Source of the DNA: Desulforamulus aeronauticus DSM 10349
Lineage (GTDB): Bacteria; Bacillota; Desulfotomaculia; Desulfotomaculales; Desulfotomaculaceae
Direction: 5' to 3'
NCBI RefSeq assembly: GCF_900142375.1
Contig: NZ_FRAR01000011.1
Location: 94,788 to 158,787, forward strand
Length of the DNA stretch: 64,000 bases
A program made the position numbers and the translations under genes. Numbering within the stretch: position 1 is the stretch's first letter; every line of letters begins with the position of its first letter. The notes under the pieces are model-generated. The model saw only the letters and a program-made list of their open reading frames with translations. It searched no databases and was not told the DNA's origin. Positions 7,340-16,916 of this stretch are shown piece after piece.

Positions 7340-8707
7340 TTATGCACCAATACTCTTGCCCGCACGCTCAGCGTCTACTTCACGGCGGCGAAGAGCCATA
7401 AAATCTTTGGTTTCGGCTACAATCACACCGGAGAGACACAGCAGACCAATTAAGTTGGGAATAGCCATGGCTCCGTTTAAGGTATCGGAGATGTTCCAAA
7501 CTAGGTCTAGTTTCATGATACAGCCACAGAAAGCGACAATCACAAAAGCGGAACGGTAGTAAACAACGGCCTTGCGGCTAAAGATGTATTGAAAGCACTT
7601 TTCGCCGTAGTAAGACCAACCAAGAACGGTGGAGTAAGCAAAGAAAATAAGTCCAATACTGACAATGTATTTACCTGCTCCAGGTAAAAATGCTTCAAAA
7701 GAGGCAATGGTAAGAGCAGCACCAGAGACTTCACCGGTATACAGACCAGCCATGGCCAGCACAATACCAGTAATGGAGCAAACCACAATGGTGTCCAGGA
7801 AAGTACCCGTCATGGAGACCAATGCCTGACGTCCAGGGTGATCTGTTTTGGCAGCGGCGGCTGCAATAGGAGCAGAACCTAAACCGGCTTCGTTAGAAAA
7901 TACACCGCGGGCCACACCGTAACGAATTACGGTACCCAGGGCACCGCCAGCAACTGCCTGCCCGGAGAAGGCGTCGGTAAGGATTAATTCTAAAGCAGGT
8001 CCAAGTTTATCTAGATTCATCAGAATAATGGCCAGCCCGCCTAAAACATAAAAGATGGCCATAAAGGGTACAACAAGACCAGTTACTCGACCGATGCTTT
8101 TGATACCACCTAAAATAACCGCACCGGTTAAAATGGCTAAGATGATGCCTGTAATAATAGGACTGATGCCAAAGGTACCTTCCATAGCGAGAGCCACAGA
8201 GTTGGTTTGGGTCATGTTGCCGATACCGAAGGAAGCAAAGGCACCAAAGAAAGCAAAGGCCCAAGCCAGCCATTTTAATTTGAGGCCCCGTTCAATGTAA
8301 TACATGGGACCGCCGGACATTTCACCTTTTTCATCAACTACGCGATATTTTACCGCTAGGATAGCCTCACCATATTTGGTAGCCATACCAAATATGGCGG
8401 TAATCCACATCCAGAACACTGCACCGGGGCCCCCAGTAAACACGGCTGTAGCTACCCCAGCAATGTTACCGGTACCAATGGTAGCAGCCAGTGCAGTCAT
8501 GAGGGCGTGGAAGTGCGAAATATCCCCTTCTGATGATTTGTCCTGCTTATTGGGGGAGAATGCCAACTTCAAGGCATAGGGCAGGGTCCTTATGGGAAGG
8601 AACCCCAGGCGTAGGGTTAAAAATACACCAGTTCCTACAAGGAAAACTAGCATATAAGGACCCCAGACAAAATCGTTGACTTTTGAGACAAGAGCAGAAA
8701 AATCCAA
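7340..8707 (-). CDS. Sodium:alanine symporter, AGCS family
   Basis: 455 residues, TTG start with GGTAGGTGGA upstream. The AGCS family is recognised by ATIGTGNIAGVATAVFTGGPGAVFW near residue 75-100, GGPMYYIERGL, and FSNEAGLGSAPIAAAAAKTDHP near 270-290. About 10-11 membrane helices are present. AGCS proteins import alanine or glycine with sodium. The gene stands alone. Which amino acid is carried cannot be read from the sequence. The upstream gap to the L,D-transpeptidase gene contains a long palindrome but no recognised regulator site. Confidence 0.92.
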   Translation of the reverse strand: MDFSALVSKVNDFVWGPYMLVFLVGTGVFLTLRLGFLPIRTLPYALKLAFSPNKQDKSSEGDISHFHALMTALAATIGTGNIAGVATAVFTGGPGAVFWMWITAIFGMATKYGEAILAVKYRVVDEKGEMSGGPMYYIERGLKLKWLAWAFAFFGAFASFGIGNMTQTNSVALAMEGTFGISPIITGIILAILTGAVILGGIKSIGRVTGLVVPFMAIFYVLGGLAIILMNLDKLGPALELILTDAFSGQAVAGGALGTVIRYGVARGVFSNEAGLGSAPIAAAAAKTDHPGRQALVSMTGTFLDTIVVCSITGIVLAMAGLYTGEVSGAALTIASFEAFLPGAGKYIVSIGLIFFAYSTVLGWSYYGEKCFQYIFSRKAVVYYRSAFVIVAFCGCIMKLDLVWNISDTLNGAMAIPNLIGLLCLSGVIVAETKDFMALRRREVDAERAGKSIGA

Positions 8708-8843
8708 AATAAGTCCACCTACCTTAATAAAAATGTATTTATATGGGAGATATATATTCGACCGTTCAATTCATAATTCCTGCAAAATTCAAAAAATATT
8801 GTATTAATACAATGAACAAATGGTTAATCAGGAGAGACAAAAA

Positions 8844-8889
8844 GCCCTTGGCCATTAGCTCTGAGCTTCTCGTGCTAATGGTCAAGGGC
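8844..8889. repeat. GCCATTGGC-type palindrome
   Basis: GCCCTTGGCCATTAGC (8844-8859) and GCTAATGGTCAAGGGC (8874-8889) form 16-bp arms with one mismatch. Related words recur at 15352, 19426, 27727, 27812, 33246 and 42609. Confidence 0.75.
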
Positions 8890-8920
8890 CACTTGATGTA
8901 GTCAACACTCGCTGAATAAA

Positions 8921-9496
8921 CTAGCTGGGTATATAAATGCTTTGCCCTACCTCTAAAACATCAGGATTTGTTAAATTGTTAACGGCCAGTAGAGTATCCA
9001 GGGAAACATTATACCTACTGGCGATTTTCCAAAGAGTGTCTCCGGGAACTACGATATGCACGCGATGATCCAGGGGAGGACCACTGCCTGGATTGGTATA
9101 GGAGGAAGTACCGGTGGTGTTATAGCCCGGAATGGATAAGACCCGTACCGGAGTGCCCAACGGTACTTGGGGAAATAACTCTTCAACGTTATAGTTTTGC
9201 ATCCGAATACAGCCCAGAGAAACCCGGTTGCCGATGGAAGCGGGGTTGTTTGTGCCATGAATACCATAGTTACCGCCGGGAATATTTAGGCCCATCCAGC
9301 GAGATCCCAAGACACCACCCGGATTCATAAGTTTATTAATAACCTGGTAATCTCCTGCCGGGGTGGGAGTAGCTGCTTTACCCACTGCCACAGGATAGGT
9401 TTTGCTTAATTCCCCTCCGAGGTACACTCGTAACTGACGACTTCCGGGGTCGATATGCAGTTCCAGGCCTGCTCGGTACATAGTTAGATTGACCAT
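8921..9496 (-). CDS. L,D-transpeptidase (YkuD) with C-terminal LysM
   Basis: 191 residues, ATG behind GGAGGG. The YkuD catalytic domain (about 10-125) has H80 in GIHGTNN and C96 in RVSLGCIRM, the expected His...SxGCIR arrangement. A linker rich in Gly/Ser/Thr follows, then one LysM domain (about 148-191, IVVPGDTLWKIASRY...VGQSIYIP). YkuD enzymes form 3-3 cross-links in peptidoglycan, and LysM anchors to it. No signal peptide is seen, as in B. subtilis YkuD, a spore-associated protein, so a spore cortex or coat role is plausible. Monocistronic. Confidence 0.92.
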   Translation of the reverse strand: MVNLTMYRAGLELHIDPGSRQLRVYLGGELSKTYPVAVGKAATPTPAGDYQVINKLMNPGGVLGSRWMGLNIPGGNYGIHGTNNPASIGNRVSLGCIRMQNYNVEELFPQVPLGTPVRVLSIPGYNTTGTSSYTNPGSGPPLDHRVHIVVPGDTLWKIASRYNVSLDTLLAVNNLTNPDVLEVGQSIYIPS

Positions 9497-9662
9497 GTTT
9501 TCCCTCCTCTTAGTAGTCTGTTTCTACATACTATGAGTTGGCTTACGCAAAGGGAAACCTTTTAAAAGCAGTATTTTTTATCCTTAGAAAGCAAATAATA
9601 CTACTATTTAGTTTAACCATTAGCAAAAAGAAGGTTTTTCCAACGGACATAGGGAAATACCG

Positions 9663-9780
9663 TTCAATGAGCGCTTGCGCGAATTGTGCACCAAAATGCG
9701 GGCGCTTTAGCGCCTACATTGCGCATTTTGTGTGCATCGCGCCGCGAGCGTTTTTCTCAAACGCCCTTAAGGGCGTTTGA
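9663..9780. repeat. 90-bp dispersed element, copy 1, plus flanking hairpin
   Basis: Bases 9663-9752 are identical, in reverse orientation, to 57961-58050 (90 of 90 by eye). Both copies are bordered on the same side by a hairpin beginning TCAAACGCC and ending GGCGTTTGA (here 9757-9780). The core is full of short GCGC palindromes (GGCGCTTTAGCGCC, GCGCTTGCGC). It occupies most of the gene-free stretch 9497-9807, just before the ispE ribosome binding site. Confidence 0.9.
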
Positions 9781-9807
9781 GAAATTAGGGTTAAAGGAGG
9801 AGTTTAC

Positions 9808-10656
9808 ATGGGGCTAACCATCAAAGCCCATGGTAAAATAAACTTGACCCTGGATGTCTTATCCCGGCGTCCGGATGGCTATCATGACGTAGAAATGATT
9901 ATGCAGAGTATAGCGCTGCATGATACATTACGAATAGAAGACCAAGAAGAAGAGATTATGCTTACAGCAGCGGGGCAGCCGGTTAGCATTGATGAGGATA
10001 ACCTTATTATCAAGGCGGCTCGCCTGTTGCAGCAGCAAACTGGTACACAGCGTGGGGCAAAGATACATTTGCAGAAAGAAATTCCAGTGGCTGCCGGTTT
10101 AGCCGGTGGGTCCACCGATGCAGCGGCCACCCTTAGGGGATTGAATGAACTGTGGCAATTGGGTCTAAGTCGGAAGCAACTTATGGAGTTGGGGGTTAGG
10201 TTAGGCGCAGATGTTCCCTTTTGTCTGCTGGGAGGCACGGCGATCGCCCGAGGAATTGGCGAGGAGCTTACACCACTCCCTGCGGCACCTAACTTTGGCG
10301 TAGTACTGGTAAAGCCAGCCTTTGGGGTGAGTACTGCAGCGGTTTATCGGGGACTAAATGTAGCCAGTCTGAGGCAGCATCCCAGGACTAATTCTATGGT
10401 GGATGCCCTAAGGTTCGGTCAATTATCTGCCGTGGCAGATGAATTAGGCAATGTGTTAGAAAGCGTGACCCTGGGTTTGTACCCGGAATTACAGGAGATT
10501 AAAGAAACACTTACAGAGGTAGGCTGCCAGGGTGTGCTCATGTCGGGTAGTGGGCCGACGATCTTTGGCTTAACAGAGGATGCCGCAGCAGCGATAAAGC
10601 TGGCCCGGCAGCTAGCACTTCCTAACTGTAAGGTGGTAGCCACGGCTATGGTGTAA
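9808..10656 (+). CDS. ispE: 4-diphosphocytidyl-2-C-methyl-D-erythritol kinase
   Basis: 282 residues, ATG behind AAAGGAGG. GHMP-kinase family: N-terminal [19 protein letters not shown], the ATP loop [18 protein letters not shown] (about 92-110) and the C-terminal [11 protein letters not shown]. IspE phosphorylates CDP-methylerythritol in the cytosolic MEP pathway to isoprenoids. It precedes the GntR regulator gene by 49 bp. Length and motifs are normal for the family. In Bacillus ispE sits just before purR-yabJ-spoVG, so its location here is consistent with that order. Confidence 0.96.
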   Translation: MGLTIKAHGKINLTLDVLSRRPDGYHDVEMIMQSIALHDTLRIEDQEEEIMLTAAGQPVSIDEDNLIIKAARLLQQQTGTQRGAKIHLQKEIPVAAGLAGGSTDAAATLRGLNELWQLGLSRKQLMELGVRLGADVPFCLLGGTAIARGIGEELTPLPAAPNFGVVLVKPAFGVSTAAVYRGLNVASLRQHPRTNSMVDALRFGQLSAVADELGNVLESVTLGLYPELQEIKETLTEVGCQGVLMSGSGPTIFGLTEDAAAAIKLARQLALPNCKVVATAMV

Positions 10657-10705
10657 AAAATTAAGATAGAGAAATAAGCATAGAAAGCAATTAGGGGGCG
10701 GAGAG

Positions 10706-11398
10706 ATGACAGAACCAAGATTAGTTCCTATCCAACTGGATGCGTATAAGCCGTTACGAGAGATTGTTTTTGAAACATTAAGAGAGGCGATTCTTTCGGG
10801 TAAGCTGGAGCCCGGGGAACGCTTAATGGAAATTCAGTTGGCCGAAGAAATGGGCGTTAGCCGTACACCCGTGAGGGAAGCTATTCGGAAACTGGAGTTA
10901 GAAGGCTTTGTGGTCATGATTCCCCGCAAAGGAGCCTATGTGGCAGGAATATCCCAAAAGGATGTCACCGATGTTTTTGAAGTACGGGCAGCCTTGGAGG
11001 CCCTGGCCGCGGGGTTGGCTGCGGAACGTGCCACGGATGAAGAGATAGAAAAACTGGACAGATCTCTGCTGGCTTATTCTGAGCAAACGAATAAACAGGA
11101 TATTGATGGGATTGTTGAGTCGGATACTGGGTTCCACGAGTTACTGTATAAATGTAGTCGAAACGAGCGGTTGCAATCAATGATTACCCTTTTACGAGAG
11201 ATTATTCAACGGGTAAGAACCGTGTCTCTTTCCCAGCCGGGCAGAAGCAAGGATGCCGTAGAAGAACACAGACAGATTGTGGATGCCATTGCCGAACGAA
11301 ATGTGGAATTGGCCCAACATCTAGCCCGTGAACATATCTACAATGCAGAAAATAGTATGCTGAATTCCCTTAAGGGGGCATCAATTAAGCATGATTGA
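10706..11398 (+). CDS. GntR family regulator, FadR/FCD type
   Basis: 230 residues, ATG behind GGGGGCGGAGAG. N-terminal winged helix (about 10-75) with YKPLREIVFETLREAILSGKL, ERLMEIQLAEEMGVSRTPVREAIRKLE and the wing GAYVAGIS. The C-terminal FCD helical domain (about 85-215) has DVFEVRAALE, FHELLYKCSRN and EHRQIVDAI, where Asp/His residues usually bind metal and ligand. It overlaps the next gene by 8 bp, so they are co-translated. FCD regulators respond to organic acids; the ligand here is unknown. Confidence 0.92.
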   Translation: MTEPRLVPIQLDAYKPLREIVFETLREAILSGKLEPGERLMEIQLAEEMGVSRTPVREAIRKLELEGFVVMIPRKGAYVAGISQKDVTDVFEVRAALEALAAGLAAERATDEEIEKLDRSLLAYSEQTNKQDIDGIVESDTGFHELLYKCSRNERLQSMITLLREIIQRVRTVSLSQPGRSKDAVEEHRQIVDAIAERNVELAQHLAREHIYNAENSMLNSLKGASIKHD

Positions 11399-12176
11399 TG
11401 CGCTGGTTTTGGCCGGCAGTCCCAATACGGGAGCATTACAAGAAGTAAGTGCAGAACCTTACGAGGCCCTTATTAGAATTGGCCCATCTCCCATGTTTCT
11501 CTATGTCATCGATGCCCTGCAAAATAGCGGACGGGTGAAGCAAATAACGGTTGTGGGGCCGCCGGAACTAAAAAAATACCTGACATCGGAGATTAGCTGG
11601 GTGGCTTCGGGCCATACTTTGATGGAAAATCTGCAGCGAGGTAGCTTGCAGATGGAAGACCGTTTTTTGGTAGCAACGGCGGATATTCCGCTGCTAACTC
11701 CTGGGGCAGTGAATGGTTTTTTAGAGCTGTGTGGAAATAATGGTGCCGATTTATATTTCCCGCTGATATCCCGGGCTGCGGTGGAGAAAGCATTCCCCGG
11801 AGCCCGACGTACCTACGTACAGTTTAAGGAAGGAACCTATACCGGAGGCAATTTGTTTTTAGTGAACCCTGCGGTGGTGGAGCAGTGCCTATCAATGGGT
11901 CAGGAATTAGTTACCCTACGTAAAAACCCCCTTGCTCTGGCCCGTCGGGTAGGTTTAATTCCGCTGGTGAAACTTCTGCTGAAGGCTCTTACACTATCGG
12001 AAGCTGAAGATCGGGCATCGCGACTATTGGGGATTCAGGGACAGGTAGTGCGTTGCCCTTACCCTGAAGTGGGCATGGATGTGGATAAGCCGATTGATTT
12101 AGCAGTGGCTGCTCGCTCCTTAGGGTTTTATAGTGAAACACGAAGGACTTCCTGTAGTTTGAAAAGTGAGACGTAA
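11391..12176 (+). CDS. MobA-like nucleotidyltransferase of unknown substrate
   Basis: 261 residues, overlapping the GntR gene by 8 bp. The N-terminus DALVLAGSPNTGALQE is a divergent form of the LAGGxGxRM nucleotide loop of the MobA/GlmU-type transferases, and ATADIPLLTP supplies the metal-binding Asp. The classic G-x-G-T-R-M residues are missing, so catalysis may be altered. C-terminal residues have GMDVDKPIDLAVA, as in CTP:phosphate transferases. The 230-aa regulator and this gene form a tight pair. The substrate is not assigned. Confidence 0.75.
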   Translation: MIDALVLAGSPNTGALQEVSAEPYEALIRIGPSPMFLYVIDALQNSGRVKQITVVGPPELKKYLTSEISWVASGHTLMENLQRGSLQMEDRFLVATADIPLLTPGAVNGFLELCGNNGADLYFPLISRAAVEKAFPGARRTYVQFKEGTYTGGNLFLVNPAVVEQCLSMGQELVTLRKNPLALARRVGLIPLVKLLLKALTLSEAEDRASRLLGIQGQVVRCPYPEVGMDVDKPIDLAVAARSLGFYSETRRTSCSLKSET

Positions 12177-12222
12177 GTAAATGTTGGTTAATTTTACGAT
12201 GTAAACGCAAAGGGGCATCTTC

Positions 12223-13440
12223 ATGGCAAAAGGGATTATTACACTGGAAGATATTTTTGAGGCCAGGAAGCGGCTTGTGGGGGTTATCCGGCGCACGCCA
12301 CTGGAGCCTTCGGAGATATTCAGCCAAATGACTGGCGCACAGATATTTTTTAAGATGGAGAATTTGCAAAAAACAGGATCTTTCAAGTTACGGGGAGCCT
12401 ATAATAAAATTGCCTCCCTGGATCAAGAGACTCAGAAAAGTGTAGTGGCAGCTTCTGCTGGGAATCATGCCCAGGGAGTGGCCTTAGCTGCCAGTGAGGC
12501 AGGTATTGCTGCCACCATTGTCATGCCCGAAGGTGCGCCCATTACTAAAATCGAAAGAACCAAAATCTACGGGGCCAAAGTAGTTCTGGCTGGCCAAGGG
12601 TATGATGATGCCTTTTGCCGGGCTCAGGAGATCCAACAGCAGACCGGTGCCGTTTATGTTCATGCCTTTGATGACCCGTTTGTGATTGCCGGGCAAGGAA
12701 CCATAGGGCTGGAACTGCTGGAAGATTTACCGGATTTGGACGCAGTGATTGTGCCCATTGGGGGTGGGGGGTTAATTTCTGGAGTAGCCTGTGCCATCAA
12801 AGAACAGCGACCAGAGGTGCAAATCATTGGGGTAGAGGCTTTGGATGCACCCTGTATGAAAGAAGCCTGCCGTTTAGGAAAAGTTCACGAGCTGGCTTCG
12901 GCGCAAACCATTGCCGATGGCATTGCGGTTCGCCGTCCGGGAGATATCACCTTTGAAATGGTACAGACCTATGTAGATCAAATTGTCACGGTGGATGATG
13001 AAGAAATTGCCGGGGCCATCCTAATGCTTTTGGAGAATAGCAAACTGGTGGCAGAAGGTGCTGGAGCTGTTGGGATAGCTGCTTTGTTGCATAAGAAGTG
13101 TGATCTCCAGGGGAAGAAGGTAGCGGTTGTTATTAGTGGCGGCAATATTGATGTGAATGTGATTTCTATCATTATCGAAAGAGGGCTGGTAAAGGCCGGC
13201 CGATATGTAAGATTGCGAACCATTGTTTCTGATAAACCGGGTTCCCTACAAAGGCTTCTTTCCGCCTTGGCTAACTCAGGAGCCAACATTATATCCATTG
13301 TACACGACCGCATTAAGCCCAATATCCCCCTAAAACAAGCAGAAGTAGAAATAGCTTTGGAAACCCGCAACAGTCAACACATAGCAGAAATTGTCGAAAC
13401 ATTACAGGGAATGGGATATGTAATTGATATTTTGAAATAA
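12223..13440 (+). CDS. ilvA: Threonine ammonia-lyase with ACT domain
   Basis: 405 residues, ATG start. Fold type II PLP enzyme: K55 in the KTGSFKLRGAYNK motif forms the Schiff base, SAGNHAQG binds phosphate and carboxylate, and GGGGLISG is the glycine loop. An ACT domain (about 325-405, RTIVSDKPGSLQRLLSALA) follows. The length and single C-terminal ACT domain match the IlvA/TdcB class common in clostridia. It deaminates L-threonine to 2-oxobutanoate and ammonia, for isoleucine synthesis or threonine catabolism. The ACT domain implies amino-acid control; whether it is feedback-inhibited cannot be read. Confidence 0.93.
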   Translation: MAKGIITLEDIFEARKRLVGVIRRTPLEPSEIFSQMTGAQIFFKMENLQKTGSFKLRGAYNKIASLDQETQKSVVAASAGNHAQGVALAASEAGIAATIVMPEGAPITKIERTKIYGAKVVLAGQGYDDAFCRAQEIQQQTGAVYVHAFDDPFVIAGQGTIGLELLEDLPDLDAVIVPIGGGGLISGVACAIKEQRPEVQIIGVEALDAPCMKEACRLGKVHELASAQTIADGIAVRRPGDITFEMVQTYVDQIVTVDDEEIAGAILMLLENSKLVAEGAGAVGIAALLHKKCDLQGKKVAVVISGGNIDVNVISIIIERGLVKAGRYVRLRTIVSDKPGSLQRLLSALANSGANIISIVHDRIKPNIPLKQAEVEIALETRNSQHIAEIVETLQGMGYVIDILK

Positions 13441-13545
13441 ATCTATAAAAATTAAAAGAATGTTTTGAAATAAGCAGGATTTTCCTTTCCGCTGCAGAAT
13501 TAACTAGGCCAACAGACGTTATGTAGCGGAAGGTGGTGAAAAATA

Positions 13546-13800
13546 TTGCATGTAACAGACGTACGGGTACGGAAGGTGCTGATGGAAGGTAAAATGAAGG
13601 CCATCGTATCAGTCACTTTGGATGATGCGTTCGTTATTCACGATGTCAAAGTTGTAGAGGGACAAAACGGACTATTCGTCGCCATGCCCAGCAGAAAAAC
13701 TCCGGACGGTGAATTCCGAGATATTGCTCACCCCATCAATTCCTTGGCCAGAGAAGTTATCCAGAATGCCGTACTCCAAGCCTATGCGGAAGCCATCTAA
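13546..13800 (+). CDS. spoVG: Septation regulator SpoVG
   Basis: 84 residues, TTG start with GGAAGGTGGTG upstream. The whole protein fits Spo[11 protein letters not shown] at the start, [20 protein letters not shown], then [21 protein letters not shown]. SpoVG is a small nucleic-acid-binding protein that affects asymmetric septation in sporulation and acts on many genes. It is upstream of glmU, the same order as in Bacillus, and is followed by its own terminator. Confidence 0.97.
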   Translation: MHVTDVRVRKVLMEGKMKAIVSVTLDDAFVIHDVKVVEGQNGLFVAMPSRKTPDGEFRDIAHPINSLAREVIQNAVLQAYAEAI

Positions 13801-13819
13801 AATCCCAATACAGAAAACA

Positions 13820-13847
13820 GGGAGCGGAATGCTCCCTTTTGTTTTTT
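13820..13847 (+). terminator. Rho-independent terminator
   Basis: GGGAGC-GGAAT-GCTCCC followed by TTTTGTTTTTT, separating spoVG from glmU. Confidence 0.9.
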
Positions 13848-13985
13848 CTAAATATTCTATGTATTACTGGGTTTTGTCATGATTTAAAGGAAATTATGCT
13901 TTCTTGTGGAAAAAGTACCTTTAGGGAGAAAGACTTTACTTTATTAGGGATATCATATACTTAGAAAATGAAAGGGGGGCACCGG

Positions 13986-15347
13986 ATGGAACTTGCTGCG
14001 GTGATTTTGGCAGCGGGCAAAGGGACCCGTATGAAGTCCGCTTTGCCTAAGGTTTTACACCAGGTTTGTGGTCAGCCTATGTTGGGCCATGTCATAAGTG
14101 CCGTAATCAAGGCAGGTGCAACCGAAACTGTGGTGGTAGCGGGCTTTGAAGCCCAACAAGTCACCGATTTTGTGGGAAACAGAGCTACTGTAGTCTTGCA
14201 GGAGGAGCAGTTGGGAACTGCTCATGCTTTATTGCAGGCCGAAAACAAATTAAATAATTTTTCCGGCGATTTGCTGGTGGTTTGCGGGGATACGCCTCTT
14301 TTGAGGGGTCAGACGTTGGCGGATTTAGCCCTTTTCCACAGAAAATCCGGCGCGGCAGCGACCTTACTGACAGCAGAGATGGAAAACCCAACCGGTTATG
14401 GCAGGGTGATCCGCAATCAAGGTGGCAGTGTTGACCGTATTGTGGAGCAAAAGGATGCTACCCCCGAGGAACTAGCAGTAAAAGAAATTAACACCGGAGT
14501 CTATTGCTTTAAAGTCTCAGGATTGTTTACGGCATTAAAAGAAATATCCCCTGCCAATGCTCAGGGAGAGTATTACCTGACGGATATTATCCAAATTCTT
14601 AATCAGAGGGGCCTGATCGTTCAGGCAGTCACTCTCAAGGATGCTCGGGAAGTGCAGGGTATTAATGATCGTAGCCAATTGGCAGAGGCCGCGGAGGTGC
14701 TGCGAGGACGAGTAGCCGAGGTGTTAATGGCGCAAGGTGTTACCATCATGGACCCGGCCAATACCTATGTGGATGAGGGGGTTCGGGTAGGCCAAGACAG
14801 TATTATTTTACCCTTTACCTTCCTAGAGGGAGAAACAGAGATTGGTAGTCAATGCGTCATCGGTCCAGGTTGCAAAATAAAAAACAGTACCATTGGGGAT
14901 AGTACAGAAATCCAATACTCAGTGGTATTGGAAAGTCGTATTGGCAACCACACAACGGTTGGACCCTATGCCTATATCCGTCCCGGTACGATGGTGGGAG
15001 ATCATGCCAAGGTAGGAGATTTTGTTGAAATTAAAAAATCCGTCATCGGTAACGGCAGTAAAATTCCTCACCTGAGTTATGTGGGAGATGCCACCATTGG
15101 GGAAGGAGTCAATGTTGGAGCGGGAACCATTACCTGCAACTATGACGGAAAAAATAAATACCAAACCACCTTGGAGAACGGAGCTTTTATTGGCAGCAAT
15201 ACCAATTTAGTAGCTCCGGTCAAAGTGGGAGAGGGTGCAGTTATTGCGGCTGGTTCCACCATTACCAAAGATGTACCCGCCGGTGCCCTGGGAGTAGCGA
15301 GAGAAAGACAGACTAATTTAGCGAATTGGGCCAAGAAGAAGGGGTAA
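13986..15347 (+). CDS. glmU: Bifunctional GlcNAc-1-P uridyltransferase / GlcN-1-P acetyltransferase
   Basis: 453 residues from ATG 13986, chosen because AAAGGGGGG lies 6 bases upstream; an in-frame ATG at 13968 precedes that site. The N-terminal pyrophosphorylase domain has [20 protein letters not shown] and CGDTPLL. The C-terminal left-handed beta helix (about 250-450) is built of hexapeptide repeats ([37 protein letters not shown]). The two activities give UDP-GlcNAc for peptidoglycan in the cytosol. Separated from prs by 112 bp that hold a repeat. Confidence 0.97.
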   Translation: MELAAVILAAGKGTRMKSALPKVLHQVCGQPMLGHVISAVIKAGATETVVVAGFEAQQVTDFVGNRATVVLQEEQLGTAHALLQAENKLNNFSGDLLVVCGDTPLLRGQTLADLALFHRKSGAAATLLTAEMENPTGYGRVIRNQGGSVDRIVEQKDATPEELAVKEINTGVYCFKVSGLFTALKEISPANAQGEYYLTDIIQILNQRGLIVQAVTLKDAREVQGINDRSQLAEAAEVLRGRVAEVLMAQGVTIMDPANTYVDEGVRVGQDSIILPFTFLEGETEIGSQCVIGPGCKIKNSTIGDSTEIQYSVVLESRIGNHTTVGPYAYIRPGTMVGDHAKVGDFVEIKKSVIGNGSKIPHLSYVGDATIGEGVNVGAGTITCNYDGKNKYQTTLENGAFIGSNTNLVAPVKVGEGAVIAAGSTITKDVPAGALGVARERQTNLANWAKKKG

Positions 15348-15351
15348 AGAA

Positions 15352-15419
15352 AGCCATTGGCCATTAGCCTTTTGCTTAAAGACGAAATCTAAAAGCCAAA
15401 GGCCAATAGCCAAGGGCCG
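15352..15419. repeat. GCCATTGGC-type repeat
   Basis: AGCCATTGGCCATTAGCC is followed by GCCAAAGGCCAATAGCCAAG in a rough inverted pair between glmU and prs. It belongs to the family of 8844-8889. Confidence 0.7.
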
Positions 15420-15459
15420 ACCTAAAAGGAATACCTAAAAATAGTTTGGAGGTTGTTTC

Positions 15460-16407
15460 ATGTCTTCCGGTAGTAAACGTTTGAAAATCTTTGCAGGGAA
15501 TGCCAACCCGGAATTGGCTCAAGAAATCTGCCAATACCTTGGTGTGAATATAGGTTCTTCCCAAATTATGCGTTTTAGTGACGGGGAAATTCGGGCCAAG
15601 GTGGATGAAAGTGTACGGGGTGCAGATGCCTTTATCATTCAACCCACCTCCACACCGGTAAATGAGCATTTAATGGAACTCTTAATCATGGCTGATGCAC
15701 TGCGTCGGGCCTCTGCCCGTCGTATCACTGCTGTTATTCCTTATTATGGATATGCCCGGCAGGATCGTAAAACCAGGGCTAGAGATCCCATTACAGCCAA
15801 ACTGGTAGCCAATATTTTAGTAGCCAGCGGTTGCCGCCGTATGATTACTATGGACTTACACGCGGGACAGATCCAGGGCTTTTTTGATATACCTGTTGAC
15901 CACCTACCTGGTGGCCCCATTTTAGCAGAGTATTTCCACCAAACCTTAAAGGACGACGTAGTGGTGGTATCACCGGACATTGGTGGGGTAACCCGGGCCC
16001 GGGATTTGGCCGAACGCATCGGTGCACCGTTAGCCATTATTGATAAACGCCGTCCCGAGCCTAACGTGGCCGAGGTGACCAACGTTATTGGGGGTATTAA
16101 GGGTAAAACGGTCATTATGATTGATGACATTATTGATACTGCGGGGACCATTACCAAAGGGGCTGCCGCTCTGGCAGAACGGGGCGCCAAGGAGATTTAC
16201 GTCTGCTGCACCCATGCCGTACTCTCGGGGCCTGCTATTCAACGTTTGGAAGAATCCGTGATTAAAGAAGTGGTGGTTACCAACACCATTCCCCTACCAC
16301 CAGAGAAAATGATCGATAAAATTAAAGTGTTATCTGTAGCACCTTTAATGGGTGAGGCTATTATTCGTATTCATGAAGATTTGTCTGTGAGTAAATTATT
16401 CTCCTAG
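15460..16407 (+). CDS. prs: Ribose-phosphate pyrophosphokinase
   Basis: 315 residues, ATG with TTGGAGG upstream. Class I PRPP synthase: [13 protein letters not shown] at the N-terminus, [11 protein letters not shown], the metal site [19 protein letters not shown], and the PRPP loop [14 protein letters not shown]. It makes PRPP from ribose-5-phosphate and ATP for nucleotide, His and Trp synthesis. It follows glmU as in Bacillus; the usual next gene ctc is 9.1 kb away here. Confidence 0.98.
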   Translation: MSSGSKRLKIFAGNANPELAQEICQYLGVNIGSSQIMRFSDGEIRAKVDESVRGADAFIIQPTSTPVNEHLMELLIMADALRRASARRITAVIPYYGYARQDRKTRARDPITAKLVANILVASGCRRMITMDLHAGQIQGFFDIPVDHLPGGPILAEYFHQTLKDDVVVVSPDIGGVTRARDLAERIGAPLAIIDKRRPEPNVAEVTNVIGGIKGKTVIMIDDIIDTAGTITKGAAALAERGAKEIYVCCTHAVLSGPAIQRLEESVIKEVVVTNTIPLPPEKMIDKIKVLSVAPLMGEAIIRIHEDLSVSKLFS

Positions 16408-16420
16408 TAATAAACCTACA

Positions 16421-16460
16421 AGGGGCGTGGCGCAAAACTACTTTTTTGCGTCACGCCCCT
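16421..16460 (+). terminator. Dispersed terminator-like hairpin, copy 2
   Basis: AGGGGCGTGGCGCAAAAC pairs with TTTTGCGTCACGCCCCT in part around an A/T-rich loop. It is the second member of the family at 3899-3945 and ends prs. Confidence 0.85.
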
Positions 16461-16500
16461 ACGACGTATCATCAACGTATGGTGCAATAACCCGGGTTAT

Positions 16501-16629
16501 TTACCAGTAGGAACACCAATTGTGATAAAAGTCTACGTTCATTTCACCCTCTGGTTCCTCCGGGGAATAAGACGAACTGTTTACACCGGTTTCCAGCATA
16601 TCCGGTCGGGCCTCTTCTTGAAAGCTCAT
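16501..16629 (-). CDS. Short peptide gene, 42 residues
   Basis: An ATG at 16629 (minus strand) follows the near-perfect ribosome binding site AAGGAGGTGATGAC. The frame runs 42 codons. The peptide is acidic (MSFQEEARPDMLE... PEEPEGEMN) and ends in an aromatic stretch, DFYHNWCSYW, with one cysteine. I do not recognise it. The ideal ribosome binding site and spacing argue for translation. The acidic start and aromatic Cys-containing tail look like a leader/core peptide or a small regulatory peptide, but no modification enzyme is next to it. It lies divergently upstream of the SAM riboswitch, sharing its promoter region. Confidence 0.5.
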   Translation of the reverse strand: MSFQEEARPDMLETGVNSSSYSPEEPEGEMNVDFYHNWCSYW

Positions 16630-16711
16630 GTCATCACCTCCTTCTTGATCAATAGGGTTTAACAAATGTAGATAGGCTATTCGTTTTTATTCAGATGGCG
16701 AAAAATTCAAG

Positions 16712-16740
16712 TTGACAGTCGGCCAATTGCTTGCTAAACT
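16712..16740 (+). promoter_or_regulatory. Sigma-A type promoter of the S-box operon
   Basis: TTGACA (16712-16717), a 17-bp spacer and TAAACT (16735-16740), about 35 bp before the SAM riboswitch P1 stem. Confidence 0.65.
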
Positions 16741-16780
16741 TACATTAATTTCAAGCAACTACAATACAATTTAAAAAGTG

Positions 16781-16888
16781 CTCTTATCCTGAGAGGTGGA
16801 GGGACTGGCCCGATGAAACCCAGCAACCATCCGGTAATGCCGGACTGGTGCTAATTCCTGCAGAAGATAAGCTTCTGACAGATAAGAG
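16781..16888 (+). promoter_or_regulatory. SAM-I (S-box) riboswitch aptamer
   Basis: The P1 stem is CTCTTATC (16781-16788) with GATAAGAG (16881-16888). Inside are the S-box signatures GAGAGGTGGAGGGACTGGCC, CGATGAAACCCAGCAACC and a GCTAATTCCTGCAG segment. When SAM is bound the aptamer forms and the terminator at 16917-16944 folds; without SAM, the AAGAGGT of P1 can pair with ACCTCTT of the terminator. It controls the DUF39 operon, which ties that operon to methionine/SAM supply. Confidence 0.95.
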
Positions 16889-16916
16889 GTGTTACGCGAC
16901 ATTTATAATGTCCCCT

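Noticed and set aside
9538..9780. 80-codon ORF across the 90-bp element
   Set aside because: It lies in the repeat and its flank, has no ribosome binding site, and its shared peptide (MSACANCAPKCGRFSAYI...) is identical in copy 2 only because the DNA is identical.
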